A stretch of 64,000 nt of DNA from Tetradesmus obliquus (lineage: Eukaryota > Chlorophyta > Chlorophyceae > Sphaeropleales > Scenedesmaceae): the NCBI GenBank assembly GCA_030272155.1, contig CP126196.1:3720001-3784000 (forward strand), written 5' to 3'. Each line of letters opens with the position of its first letter. The stretch's first letter is position 1. A model generated the notes under the pieces. That model saw only the letters and a program-made list of their open reading frames with translations. It searched no databases and was not told the origin of the DNA. A program made the translations under genes and the position numbers. Shown here one piece after another: positions 23,200-34,934 of this stretch.

Positions 23200-23716
23200 G
23201 GCGGGAGTGCATCTGCACAGAACGTGTGGCTCGTGTTTGCGGAGCGGCTGCTTTCTAGCTGATACGCATTCGATTGATGTGTTCTAGGCATGTGTAAGAT
23301 GCTTTTGCAGCTGCTGAGTTGCAACACGGGGACGCCAGCATAGCTGGTTTGAGCTGGGGTTTTGTGGGGATGTCAACAGCAGTAGCAGTGCTGCAGCACA
23401 CAACGTGTTGCTCGTGTGTGCGATGCTGCTGCTTTTGAGCTGATACACCTTTGATTCTTGTGTGCCAGGCATGTGTAAGATGTTTTTGCAGCTGCTGGTT
23501 GGCAACACAGTGATGCCGGCATAGCTGGTTTGAGCTGGGGTTTTGTGAGGATGTCAACAGCAGCAGAAGTGCGGCAGCACACAACGTGTTGCTCGTGTTT
23601 GCGGAGCGGCTGCATTTCAGCTGATTGGCGTTGAGTTGTTGCGTCAAAAGCATGTGTAATATGCTTTTGAAGCTGCTGGTTGGCAACACAGTGATGCCGG
23701 CATAGCTGGCTTGAGC
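23200..23716 (+). repeat. 181-bp satellite units of a second type (three)
   Basis: The aacgtgt landmark recurs at 23221, 23402 and 23583, exactly 181 bp apart. Each unit carries ggcatgtgtaagatg, ttgcagctgctg and catagctggtttgagctggg. A fourth unit is split by the LINE at 23717. Confidence 0.85.
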
Positions 23717-24785
23717 GTATTGTGTTGCTTTTGTGTGTTCGACCAATTGTGGAGTACGGTGCTGAAGTTTGGTACCCTCCGCTGTCTGGTGGTCGGGTGT
23801 TGTTGGGCAAGATTGACAAGTTGCAGCTTGATATCATCAGGAGTGCTATGCGTTGTGGCAAAGAACACCCAGTCGTACAGGGTTTGCTAGCTGAATGGGG
23901 TGTGAAGCCGCTGCACATGTGGCTACACCAGCGCACAATGGAGTATTACTTCAGGGTACAGCGTATGCCTGTATCCAGATTGCCTAAGCAAGTTGTTTCT
24001 GCAGAATGGAGGGCCCAGGGCGGTGCTACGCTGCTAACCGGTTGGCAGAAGTATGTACACAGCCTTTTGTGCAAATATGGTGTGAATGTTGCAGTTGGGT
24101 CCGGGTCAGCTAAGGAGTGCAAAATCACATCAGGCGGCAGGTGGCATCCATCTACGCTGATGTGGCGGCTGATGCTGCCAGCAAGAAATCGACTTTTGGC
24201 ACTTACGTCACTCACGTGCATAAAACTCATGTTGATTCTATGCGTTTCAAGGCACCTAGGCCGTTTTTGTGTTCAGGTTGTCCTTCACGTGGCATCGAGC
24301 TCCTGATGCGAGTTCGTCTGCGCTGCTTGTGTGTGCATGCACGTACAAGCACATATGGTGGCCGTCGGGCCAATCCTTCCACTGTCTGTCCTGCATGTGG
24401 CTCTGCTACTGAGACTTTTGTCCCACTTTGTTTTGGAGTGTCCTGACACCTCTGATTTGAGGAAATCTAAGTACGCAGAGATGCGAAGGCTGCCAGGTTG
24501 CGCTGAAAAACTGCGCACTTCATTGGCCATGACTGACCCCTCTGCCATGGTGTTGCGTTTTGTTTCTGACGATGTCTGGGGTGGATCTGGTGTTTGCAGG
24601 TTGGCTGTTCGGCTGATTGCTGACTACCTTGTTCTTGCCTGGAATCACAGGAATGTCTGCAAGCGGGATAATGAAATAGTGCTCCCTCCCCTTCCCCCTT
24701 CGCCTGTTCTTTCAGCCGCTCCTGTGGGGCGCAGGGCCGATGGCGACGTTGCTATGGCTTAAATGGTAACATGATGATGATGATG
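23717..24785 (+). mobile_element. 5'-truncated LINE (non-LTR retrotransposon)
   Basis: About 1.07 kb, flanked by identical 15-bp direct repeats ATAGCTGGCTTGAGC at 23702-23716 and 24786-24800. It ends in a short (ATG)n tail, typical of target-primed reverse transcription. The frame starts VRPIVEYGAEVWYPPLSGGR and continues LDIIRSAMRCGKEHPVVQGL, the region after the reverse-transcriptase catalytic core in LINE ORF2. A C-terminal zinc knuckle follows (CPACGSAT, then HFVLECPDT). The RT catalytic core and endonuclease are absent, so it cannot move on its own. The frame changes twice (near 24110 and near 24415), so it is a decayed copy. The clade is not certain. The site before insertion was a 181-bp satellite unit. 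A clean target duplication suggests a fairly young insertion. Confidence 0.88.
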
Positions 24786-26350
24786 ATAGCTGGCTTGAGC
24801 TGGGGTTGCCACCACGTCCCTGCCACCATGTCCAACAGCAGACCGGCACGTGTGCAGAACGTTGTCATGAGAGCTGTGCTGCTGCAGTTTTCAGCTGCTG
24901 TGCCTTCTCTGTGTTGCCTTGATGTGTTGTGGAAGATGAAATGTCAGGCACTATTGAGAACAGACTGGAGTGACCTATGCTGCACTTGCAGCAGACGGCG
25001 AACATGCCACATGCCCAGCAGCGGACCCGCACGCGTGCAAAGCGTTGTCATGAGAGCTGTGCTGCTGCGGTTTGCAGCTGCTGTGCCTTTGTTGTGTTGC
25101 CTTGATGTGTTGTGGAAGATGGAATGTCAGGCGCTATTGTGAACAGACTGGAGCGACATGTGCAGCACTTGCAGCAGATGGCCACCGTGCCACATGCCCA
25201 GCAGCGGATTGGCAAGCGTGCAAAACGTCGTCATGAGAGCTGTGCTGCTGCAGTTTTCAGCTGCTGTGCCTTCTCTATGTTGCTTTGAGGTGATGTGGAA
25301 GATGGAGTGTCAGGTGCCATTGTGAACAGACTGGAGTGACCTGTGCAGCACTTGCAGCAGATGGCGACCATGCCACATGCCCAGCAGCGGACCGGCAAGC
25401 GTGCAGAACGGTGTCATGAGAGCTGTGCTGCTGCAGTTTTCAGCTGCTGTGCCTTCTTTATTTTGCCTTGATGTGTTGTTGAAGATGGAATGTCAGGTGC
25501 TATTGTGAACAGACTGGAGTGACATGTGCAGCACTTGCAGCAACTGGTGGCCATGCATGCATGCCAAGCAGCGGACCGGCACGCGTGCAGAACGTTGTCA
25601 TGACAGCTGTGCTGCTCCTGTTTTCAGCTGCTGTGCTTTTTTTGTGTTGCCTTGATGTGTTGTGGAAGATGGAATGTCAAGCGCTATTGTGAGCAGAATG
25701 GTGCAACCTGTGCAGCATCTGCAGCAGATGGCGGCCGTGCCACATGCCCAGCAGCGGACAAGCACGCGTGCAGAACGTTGTCATGAGAGCTGTGCTGCTG
25801 CAGTTTTCAGCTGCTGTGCCTTATCTGTGTTGCTTTGATGTGTTGTGGAAGATGGGATGTCAGGCGCTATTGTGAGCAGAACGGTGTACCTGTGCAGCAC
25901 TTGCAGCAGATGGCGACCATGCCACATGCCAAGCAGCGGATTGGCACGCGTGCAGAACGTCGTCATGAGAGCTGTGCTGCTGCAATTTTCAGCTGCTGTG
26001 CCTTCTGTATGTTGCTTTGAGGTGATGTGGAAGATGGAGTGTCAGGTGCCATTGTGAACAGACTGGAGTGACCTGTGCAGCACTTGCAGCAGATGGCGAC
26101 CATGCCACATGCCCAGCAGCGGACCGGCAAGCGTGCAGAACGGTGTCATGAGAGCTGTGCTGCTGCAGTTTTCAGCTGCTGTGCCTTCTTTGTTTTGCCT
26201 TGATGTGTTGTGGAAGATGGAATGTCAGGCGCTATTGTGTGCAGAGTGTAGTGACCCGTGCTGCACTTCCAGTGCCGGCCATGTGCCTACACCCAGCAGC
26301 GGACCAGTGTGTGTGCAGAACGTTGTCGTTACAGCTGTGCTGCTGCAGCT
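24786..26350 (+). repeat. 183-bp satellite array (nine units)
   Basis: The gtcatga landmark occurs at 24864, 25047, 25230, 25413, 25597, 25780, 25962, 26145 and 26325 (changed in the last). Spacing is 180-184, nearly always 183 bp. Units differ by a few percent. Common pieces are catgcccagcagcggac, gtgcagaacgttgtcatgag, cagttttcagctgctgtgcc and gttgtggaagatggaatgtc. The first unit starts just after the LINE target duplication. Confidence 0.92.
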
Positions 26351-26359
26351 GTCAGCGTG

Positions 26360-28537
26360 AATGCTTAGTTTTCATCGAGGTTAGTTCAAAGAAATCACCA
26401 CTGGTGGTTGAAGTCGTCCTTGCATCCCATTTGTCAGCTTTGGCAAAGTGTCACAGTTATGACAAGTGACACCTGGCCAGCATGTTCGCCTGGCTACTTA
26501 TAGTCTGGAAGCAGCCAGAGACACTCAGTGGCAGAGCACCAGTTGCGGGAAAACTCACAACACCACCATTCAGGCCACACTATCGTGCTTACCCTTGTGC
26601 TAGCATCTTGCTTCGTCTCTTGCTTTGGTGCTGCTGCCGCTAGCAATGGCGTCTTAATTGCTCCCCAGAAAGGTAGGCTTTGCCAAGCGGAGTATGCGGA
26701 GCAAAAAAATACGGGGCATGGTGCGCTGTGCCCTGCGCCATTGCGATGAGACAACCAGTGCCGGGAGGCAGCTCCCGTGCTCTGCTGCTGCTATCGCTTG
26801 GCCACTGCTCGTTTTTATAACATCTTACAACACTCTTACAATCTATTTAGCTCAACGGAGTTGAAGCAGCAGGGTCGTCGGAGCTGACAGGAGTTGCTTG
26901 GCGCCAAGAAAAGCAAGCACACCCAGTCGCTGTGCCAGGTGCGCTAATCAATGGGATGCGCCGGAAAACGTGTAACAAAGAAGTTGGTAGCTGCTGATGA
27001 GCGCGGGAGGCCGCTGCAGCAGCTCGGCCGATTTGCTCTGAGCATGGCGCCGTCGGACATCTGCCTCAATAGGGAGGCCTGCTGCTTCATCAGTGGCCTT
27101 TGCATGCAGCATCCATTGCCAACAGCACAGCATGCACCCTCACGTTCTCCAGCTGTCAGGAGCAGCCACCATAAGCAGCAATGCTTGCGCTGTGGAAGCT
27201 GGGCACCTCCCTACTACTGTCACCATCTGCCAATGCTGCAGCAACTGCCCCTGCTATGTGCAAGTCCCTGCTGCCACTAGTAGAAGCAGCATAGCTGCTG
27301 CTGTTGCTGTTCCTGCTGCTCCTGCTTCCTCTGCTGTGCTTGCTTCTGCTGCTGTTCCTGTTCCTGCTTCTGCTGCTGCTGCTGCTGCTGTAAGCGTCAA
27401 AGGATTGCGACGACAGCAGCACGTCATGCCCACGCCTAGCAGCAAGTAAGAGCCTGCCAATCCTCACCAATCAGGACATCTTTGTGATGGTGTCCCTGTG
27501 TGTGTGTGCCTGTGCCAGAAACAGCATGACTCGCATCTCAGGGGTGACACTGGCCTGTGTCCTGCACTGACCAGCGGTGGCAGCTGCTACAGCCGTGCCT
27601 GCGTGGACAGCCCACTTGGAGCGCCAGGAGCCTTCGGGCAGGGGGGCTTCTGGACCAGCATTGCTTGCAGGGGATAGGTTGTGCCTTTACCATGCCTAAA
27701 ACTGTCATATTACAGCGCCCTGGGCATCTGCGCCTTGCATGCGCAAGCTGACTGCACATGCTGGCAGGCAGACCATGGTCTGGCCAGAATGGGCTGTCAA
27801 CTGTGCACATTTCAATTCGTCATTTTACATTACGATGGTCTTTTCTTATTACCTGCAGGATATGCATCGTGCAGTCATCCAGGCCCAACAGTGGCTGCCA
27901 GCAGAGCGGCCAGCAGGCTGCGTGTACGTTTGGCTGCCTCAGGCGTGTGGTGGCTGCTGCAACAGGCGTGTGGCACCCGGCCTGGCATTCCATACTATTC
28001 ACCCAGGCCCCTCACGTGTATTGGCGATCATGCAAATCTCATCCTGAAAATCACCATGGCCAGGTTTGCAGAAGAGGCAGCTGATTAGTGCGGTGGCCAG
28101 TGAGTGTACGTGCTGGCTTTTACTCCAGTGTAGGTTGAATTGTTTGGTGTCTCTCTGTATCACTCCTGCAAGTATATGATGCAGTCCAGAACAGCTGCTG
28201 TGTCAACCTGGAACAGCTGCTATGCAACTGAGCTCAGCTTGGGCACCAACATCAGTACCTGATGCTGTTGCTGCTGCTGTGCCGCATCAAAAGCATCAAG
28301 CAGCCAGTGTCTGGCTTTTCAGCGCCGTGTTGTCGTCCTCGTCAGAAGTTTTGAGCCTTGTCATGACTGATGCATGTGACATGCAGCACATGCCACCATG
28401 GCAGTAGAAAGCCCTACAGCTCATGCGTGCACACGTTCAAGTACTGGCTCACCAACACGGCTGTCGCAGCTCAATGTCTTTGCTAATTAGCTCTGTGCAG
28501 CTGTACAGCTCGTGTCCGCATGTCCTGCAGCTGACAC
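26360..28537 (+). other. Unassigned region, possibly with a small gene on the plus strand
   Basis: No family recognised. 26528-26749 is open with a hydrophobic stretch (TIVLTLVLASCFVSCFG). 27265-27449 is an Ala/Val/Pro-rich run ending in LRRQQHVMPTPSSK and a stop. An exon-like block starts after ctgcag at 27859 (DMHRAVIQAQQWLPAERPAG). The composition at 27265-27449 is like the coding low-complexity elsewhere in the window, so a real but unidentified gene is possible. I could not join these parts. Confidence 0.3.
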
Positions 28538-30251
28538 ATGCATCGTGTGACACCAACTCGGGCGCTCCGCCATGCCTTGCCTGTACGATCCTATGCTACG
28601 TCCTTCCTTTTTAAACCGTCAAAGTCTGCGAGGAGTCAAACGCAACGAACGAAGTCACTACCGCAGCTGAGCCTGCAAGCAGCAACAGCACCCCAACAAG
28701 CAGCAGCAGTGGCAGGTTCACACCAACAGCAATCACACAGCAGCAACGGAGGGAAACATATCAAAAAGCGCAACCTCGACAGCGATTACTGTGACGTCAA
28801 TGAAGCATCTGTGCAGGCTACAGGCATCCTGCAGCTTGGACAGTTCAACAGCCCTCAGGCTCTGCTGTCTGCATGGCAGGAGGAGCTGCTGCCTGCTTGC
28901 CAAGCTGCCTGGGGCAGCTTGCGAGCTGATACACAAGCACTCTTGCAGCAGTTAGTTCCAGCTACATCACAGCAACAGCAGCAGCAGCCATGGTCTGCTG
29001 GCGACTTTCTGCTGGCTCTGGATGCCTTGCTGGGAGAGCTGCAGGAGGTGAGTGAACAACGTGGAGCAGCAAGCTTTTTTGGATTGCTGAAACACTGTAG
29101 GCAGAACGAGAGTGTGTGTTGTACTCTGAATTTGGCATTGTCATGCTAGTCTTGTGTGGGCATGACGCACACTGACACCTGCTGCACCCACATTTGCCAT
29201 CAAACCAGACGCCTGCGCTCATGCACCACATGTGGCCAGCTGCTGAAGTGTGTGTCGTTGCATGCCGTGCCGTAACTGCAGGTGCTGCTGCTGTATGGGT
29301 TGCTGAAGGATCAGCACAGTAGCCAGCAGTGGCGCAGCGCAGCAGCGGCAGTGTTTGTGGAGGCTCGCACGCTTGAGCAGGACATATGCAGCGACTTGCC
29401 GCTGCAGCAAGGGCTGCTGCTGGCATGCAAGCAGCTACAGCAGCAGCTGCAGCAGCAGCAGCAAGCTGACAGCACTGTTTCTGCAAAGAACAACAGCACC
29501 AGCAGCAGCAGGAGCAGGAGCAACAGTGGCAGCAGCAGTCACACCCCCTCCCTGCTTCTGCTTGGCAAAGCCCTGCTAAAACACATGCAGCTGGAGGGTT
29601 TAAGTCCCCTAGGGTTTGCCGGCCTTAAACCCAACCAGGACAGTGAACCCCAGGTGTTGTCAGCTGAGGAGCAGGCGACCCTTTTGTCAGGTCTGCAGGC
29701 TGAGCAGCGCTTGCTGGTCAAACGAATGCATGAGCTGCTGCTGAGTCCTGGCATGGCACCTGTGGTGCAGATGGATGCAGGCAGCAGAGAGGTATTATTG
29801 GGACCGCTGCAGGAGCAAGCAGCAGCGGCAGCAGCATCAGCAGCAGCAGAGGCGGCAGTGCCAGAGGCCACAGACAGGCATGAGACAGTGCAGACTGGTG
29901 CTGCTGCAGGAGGAGCAGCAGTAGCAGCAGCAGCTGCTGCTGCTGCTGAGGAGACTGACCTGGTGCTGAGTTTGCGCCTGGTGCAGCAGCTGCTGGAGCA
30001 GCACCCTAACCCTGAGGTGAGGGTTCAAATCCTGGGCAGAGGCTGTCTGCGCAGAGTGCAGTCCTTTTGAGCAGTGCTCAACGCAGCCAGGAGCACACAC
30101 GCATTTGTTTGGCGTAAAGCAGCAAGGGATGAAATAACAACAAAATGCCTGGCCCCCTTGCTTCTGCTTGTTGAGCTGTATTTGAATTTGCCAACCGCCT
30201 AATCTGAACTACATTGCGGTTCTCAAGCGCTCACCATCATTGCTGTGCACT

Positions 30252-30293
<42 letters not shown>

Positions 30294-32048
30294 GGCAGGT
30301 GCGGCGTGACGTGTATGAGGCCGGCCTGCTGCAGCAGCTCGACCGGCTGCTGGCTGCCTGGGGCCAGCTGGCAGAAGTGCGCCGCAAGATAGCCAGGTGC
30401 GGCGGCTATGTTGCGTGTTTGGTGCTGTGTAACAGTTTGCAGCACCATACTTGCTTTGAAACGTCCGTCTGCAGCAGTACTGTCAGTTGTGTTGTCGCGG
30501 TTGCCAAGGCTGCAGGAAGTTACGTCTGCTGGTTGCCTGGGGCCAGCTGGCAGAGGTGCGCCGCAAAATAGCCAGGTGCGGCGGTTGAGTGACGTATGGA
30601 CACTGTGGTGACTGTGGTCTAGTGTTGGTGACTGTACTGTTAGCTCATGGTCTGGTGTAATGCCGGTCGCCTACAAGTTGCACTTTGGAGATGCAGTGCA
30701 TGCAGTGGCCGGCTGTGTATGTTTCAGCACGTGCATCTTCTGTCACACTTTCAGCACGTGCATCTTCTGTCACACTTTCAGCACGTGCATCTTCTGTCAC
30801 ACTGTCAGAGTCGGTTTTGCGCAATGCTGTCCAGCAAAACAACGCTGTATGCGTCCCATACATTGATGTTGCATTGCCAACCTTGCTGAGCAAAGCTAGC
30901 ATTGATGTTGCTGAATTGCAGGATGCAGGGGGGCAGCAGCTATGCCGACTGGGTGCTGCAGCACTCCAGCCGCTTATAAGCTTGCCCATGGTTCGAAACG
31001 TGTTCGAATCCAATCTTGCTGAGCCAAGCTGGTGTGGTTGCTGTACTGCTGCAGGATGCAGGGCAGCAGCAGCTATGCCGATTGGGTGCTGCAGCACTCC
31101 CTGCTGGGCAGCTGAATGTACATCATCTGCCACACTGCCAGAGTCGGTTGTGTGTATTGCTGTCCAGCAAAACCAACGCTGTATGCGTCCCATACATTGA
31201 TGTTGCATTGCCAACCTTGCTGAGCACAGCTAGCGATGTTGCTGCATTGCAGGATGCAGGGCAGCGCCAGCTATGCCGACTGGGTGCTGCAGTACTCCTG
31301 CCGCTTATAAGCTTGCCCATGGGTTCGAAACGTATTCAAATCCAATCTTGCTGAGCCAAGCTGGTGTGGTTGCTGCACTGCTGCAGGATGCAGGGCAGCA
31401 GCAGCAGCTATGCCGACTGGGTGCTGCAGCACTCCCTGCTGGGCAGCTGGCAGGCAGCAGCAGGCTGCTGCGAGCAGCTGGCAGCAGCACTGCAGCCGGC
31501 AGCACGGCAGGCTGCGCAGCATCTGCAGCAGCAGCAGCAGCAGCAGAAGCAGAAGCAGCAGGTTGCTGGCACTGGTGCTGCTGCTGGTGGTGGTGATGAG
31601 CTGCATGGAGCTGATGTGGCGTACTGCCTCCACCAGGTGAAATTCAAAGCAGTACAGGCATGGTGTCAGCTGTGCCTTGGTTCCCATGTGGTGTGCTGCT
31701 GTCAACATGTACTAAACATAGAGTCAAGTACCGCACACCTGCAGCTTTGGGCAGTAGCAGTGGTCATTGAGTGCGCATTTGCTGCGTACCTTGCTGTTGT
31801 CCTTGCCTTTTTACCTCACTTCAACTGCCCGCTTGCATGCTTGTGCACCTGCAGTCCCATGTGGCGCTGCTGTCTATGGCAGACCTGCAGCAGCTGCAGC
31901 CTTATCTCCAACTGCAGCAAATGTTGACCGGGTTTGACAAGCTGCTGCAGCTGAGCATGTGCCTTAGCTTGCGGCCTAGGGCAGCAGCAGCTGGCGAGAC
32001 ATGGAGCAGCCATGTGCTGGTGTATGAGCTGTGCGAGGTACTAAACAG

Positions 32049-32104
<56 letters not shown>

Positions 32105-32485
32105 GTACAGCATCCGGACAAGCTGATTCATTGGACATGTGTCAGGACCATGGCAGCAGCAGCAGCAGGGTGCTAGGGACCATCTACATAGACCCGTCAG
32201 GGGGCTACTCTGCCCAGTTGCTGTTGTATGGATCTCAATACGCAAATAGCCTGCAGCAGCTGCAGCAGCACACAGGAGAACCAAGCAGTGGCCGCAGAAC
32301 CAGCTGCAGCAGCAGCAGCCAGAGCACTGCTGCTCTGCCTGCTGTTGCGGTGGGCTTGCAGTCGCAAGGAGTTCTAGGTGGAACTCACAGCCAGCTGGCG
32401 CTGGGCCTGTGGGAACTCTGCCATGAACTTGGCCATGCTGTGAACTTCATCCTCAGCGCAGCTGAGGCACCGGCAATCCCCAGCA

Positions 32486-32533
<48 letters not shown>

Positions 32534-33997
32534 GCATTGAAGCTGCCACAGCCACACCACCTGCAGATACTGCAGGGCTCAAGGTGCACCATCACAGCCA
32601 CAGCCATAAACCCTACCATCTGCATGCAGCTTGGCTGCCAGTGGAGGTCCTAGAGCTGCCTTCTACTCTATTTGAAGCCTTCAGCATGGATGCAGCGTGC
32701 CTGCAGGTGCTGTGCAGGCACAGCAGCAGCGGCCAGCAGCTGCCGGCTGACCTGGCAGGCAGGCTGGCAGGGTTCATCAAGAGCAGCCATTACAACCCTC
32801 TGCTGATGCAGCATACGGTGAGAGCTTGGTTCGCATGGAGGAGCGAACAAGTTAAGGTTTTGCCATTGCATATGCAGCAGAGGCTGTTGTGCTCTGTGTG
32901 AATTGCCAGCTTTTTGTGGTGTTGTTGTCAATGCTGCAGCACAAGGCCTTGACCAATTCCGGCAGGATCTGTACAGGATAGCAGAAACACATACCTGGAT
33001 ACACGTTCTGTGACACTGTACTGCCCTCTTTTTTTAAATTTGGCAGGTGCTGGCGATGCTGGTGGACCCGCAGCTGGAAGCGAGGACCATTGGGGCCGCA
33101 TCAATCTGGCACACATGTTTGGAGCGTTGTCCTGACGCTGTTCTGCTGTCTTCCTTTTCTTGCTGTTCTTGTGCAGGTGCTGGCCATGCTGGTTGACCTG
33201 CAGCTAGCAGCAGTCACCTCCCGGCCCCTGGGCAGCCATGCAGCACATATGCTGTGGCAGCACACCATGACGTCACCGCAGCTGTCAGCAATGCCCGGCG
33301 TGCCGGTTACACTGCAGCAGGTGAGGCATTTGCACATACCCTGATTTGTTACTTGTGGACAAACATTTCGTTGTTTTGGCAAGAATTGATAGAAGCTCCC
33401 TAACACAAGTCAACTCAGGGTATACATTCGCGTGCGTGTGAATACACGTCATTGCTCATGCGAGGCGGCTGTGGCAGATGGGTGGGCTGCAGTGGCTGCC
33501 GTGCTGCTCGCTGCAATGTGAAGCGAGCACTTCGGCTGTGTGATGCGTATTGTCTGTAGTCACGATTGCGCAGCACTCAGCCAGCCTGCAGCAACAGCAT
33601 GAACTCATGTTGATACTCATGCAACTGTGGTCATTTGCAGATTGTCAGCACGCCTCGCCTGCTGACATCCGCTGGTCAAGGCTACGGCTATGCAGTGGCG
33701 TGGTGCCTGGCGCAGCTGCTGCAGCCAGCCCTGATGCAGCATGTGCACAGTGCAATGGCAGCACAGCAGCAGCCGGCAGCACCAGACTCTACAGGTCATC
33801 TGTCAACAGGTCTCACGAGCAGCAGCAGCAGCAATGCCTGCGACAGTGCACATAGTGTGGGGAGTGGTGCTGGTGGGCTGCTGTGGCGCCAGTTTCTGAG
33901 TCAGGGTGGCAGCTTGGCTGATGCTGTGGAGCTGGTTGGCTGGGTGGCTTTCCTGCAAGAGCATGCTGACGTGGCGGGAGGCCGGGATGATGGTGAT

Positions 33998-34030
<33 letters not shown>

Positions 34031-34198
34031 GTTGCTGGTGCTCTGCAGGAGCAGGGTATGTGGCCGTTAGGGCCGGTTGAACTTGCTGGCGTTCAGCAAA
34101 GGGTTCTTCGTGACGGTCAGGAGGCGTTGGATCCACTTGACGTTTTGGCTGTGTGCCTGAGCTGTGCGCTAGCACAAATACGTCAGGTTCCAGCATGA
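28538..34198 (+). CDS. MIPEP: Mitochondrial intermediate peptidase-like M3 metallopeptidase
   Basis: Removes an octapeptide from imported mitochondrial precursors after the main processing peptidase. Seven exons: 28538-29047, 29282-30016, 30299-30396, 31387-31636, 31855-32817, 33177-33320 and 33641-34198. All phases fit, giving 1085 residues against about 710 in animals. The N-terminus MHRVTPTRALRHALPVRSYA is a good mitochondrial presequence. Family landmarks in order: SYADWVLQHSLLGS, VLGTIYIDPSGGY, the zinc motif HELGH (residues 721-725), LELPSTLFEAF with the third zinc ligand Glu (about 798), and GQGYGYAVAWCLAQ near the C-terminus. The extra length is Gln, Ala and Ser runs. One of them, a poly-Gln and His-rich stretch, sits between HELGH and the third ligand. 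Introns 3 and 5 and the stretch before exon 4 contain exon copies. Confidence 0.92.
30254..30292 (+). repeat. (CTG)13 directly before an acceptor
   Basis: Thirteen CTG units are followed by cggcag, the acceptor of the protease exon that codes VRRDVYEAGLLQQLDRLLAA. Confidence 0.92.
30300..30600 (+). repeat. Copy of the protease exon 3 end with donor
   Basis: The codons AAWGQLAEVRRKIAR plus aggtgcggcgg of exon 3 (ending 30396) recur at about 30532-30586, about 180 bp downstream, with the donor-like aggtgcggcgg kept. Confidence 0.88.
30722..30802 (+). repeat. 27-bp minisatellite, three units
   Basis: Three nearly identical 27-bp units, each holding cagcacgtgcatcttctgtc, lie inside the third protease intron. 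The unit is a multiple of three and the frame stays open, but I see no reason to call it coding. Confidence 0.85.
30820..31440 (+). repeat. Four copies of the protease exon 4 acceptor side, nested in a larger duplication
   Basis: ttgcaggatgcagggcagca followed by the codons for SYADWVLQHSLLG occurs near 30918, 31049, 31250 and 31384. Only the last continues open into the rest of exon 4. A larger duplication overlies this: a block containing gtatgcgtcccatacattga at about 30847 and 31183, about 335 bp apart, and ttcgaaacgtgttcgaatcc with a close copy about 330 bp on. Confidence 0.88.
32051..32532 (+). repeat. Poly-Gln-coding CAG arrays in the protease
   Basis: Two arrays of CAG lie in the exon 31855-32817: about 32050-32102 (about 17 Gln) and about 32489-32532 (about 15 Gln). 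The second lies between the HELGH motif and the third zinc ligand. Confidence 0.9.
33043..33260 (+). repeat. Copy of the protease exon 6 start
   Basis: cag followed by the codons VLAMLVDPQLEA at about 33045 repeats the acceptor and start of exon 6 (VLAMLVDLQLAAV at 33177), about 132 bp upstream. The upstream copy has its own T-rich tract (a run of T, then aaatttggcag). Confidence 0.88.
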
Positions 34199-34934
34199 AC
34201 AAGTGCTTTCACATGCCAGTTGGCTGGTGCTGGTGCTTGACGTGCCACATGGCGTGCGCCATGTTGTTGATTATGGCAGCGAACACTGCTCTGAGAGCAC
34301 ACTCATTGACAGATTGACGGTCTGGCGCTGGCAGCAAGTTTTCGCAGGCTGCGGCGTAGTACGCAGCCGCGGGGAGTTACGCAGTGTGGCCTTGTGTGCA
34401 ATTGTTTTGCGCAACGTCAGCTTTGCACTGCTGCCAACAGCATGCAAGCAGAAGTGCAGCATGCCATCCCCTGCCAGGGAACTCCAGGCTGGAGTTGTGA
34501 AACAGATCTGCACAGCAGGCCCACGCGCCAATTGTGGCTGGAGTGTTTGGAGGCAGCACATCACAGAAATTTTTTGGATGCTTTGCGTTGACTGGCTGGA
34601 GTTGGGCGTGGTGCTGGCACGTTGAGTAAACTTGCACAAGTTCATTCCGCTGTTCATCAGCAGTCAACGACGGTCAACAAACCGGTCAGCTCGACCTCTA
34701 GTAGAACAGAGTTGAACAAAGGTTTGTATTCAAGTGATCAGAGTGTCTTCGTTATTGATTTGAATGCCACGCTCGCCATGATCGTGGACAGAACTGCAAC
34801 TGACACTTGGCGTAACAACAGCTCAACCTGGTGAATTTGAATACATACTTTCATACAAACGTGACACAGCATTGCAAGTGATGACTAGTGTGATATAGGC
34901 CGTTGAGGCTCCAGCATCAACTCAAGAGAGAAAA
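34199..34934. other. Spacer between two plus-strand genes
   Basis: No gene supported. The 140-codon plus frame at 34203-34625 has no recognised domain and begins directly after the protease stop. It is probably 3' UTR and then the promoter of the next gene. Confidence 0.5.

Noticed and set aside
24786-26350. CRISPR-like array
   Set aside because: Repeats are 183 bp with no separate unique spacers; the whole unit is repeated. It is a satellite.
30985-31015. tRNA-like box, ttcgaaacgtgttcgaatcc
   Set aside because: The bases around it do not fold into acceptor, D or anticodon arms, and the segment is part of the duplicated intron block (a close copy lies near 31325).
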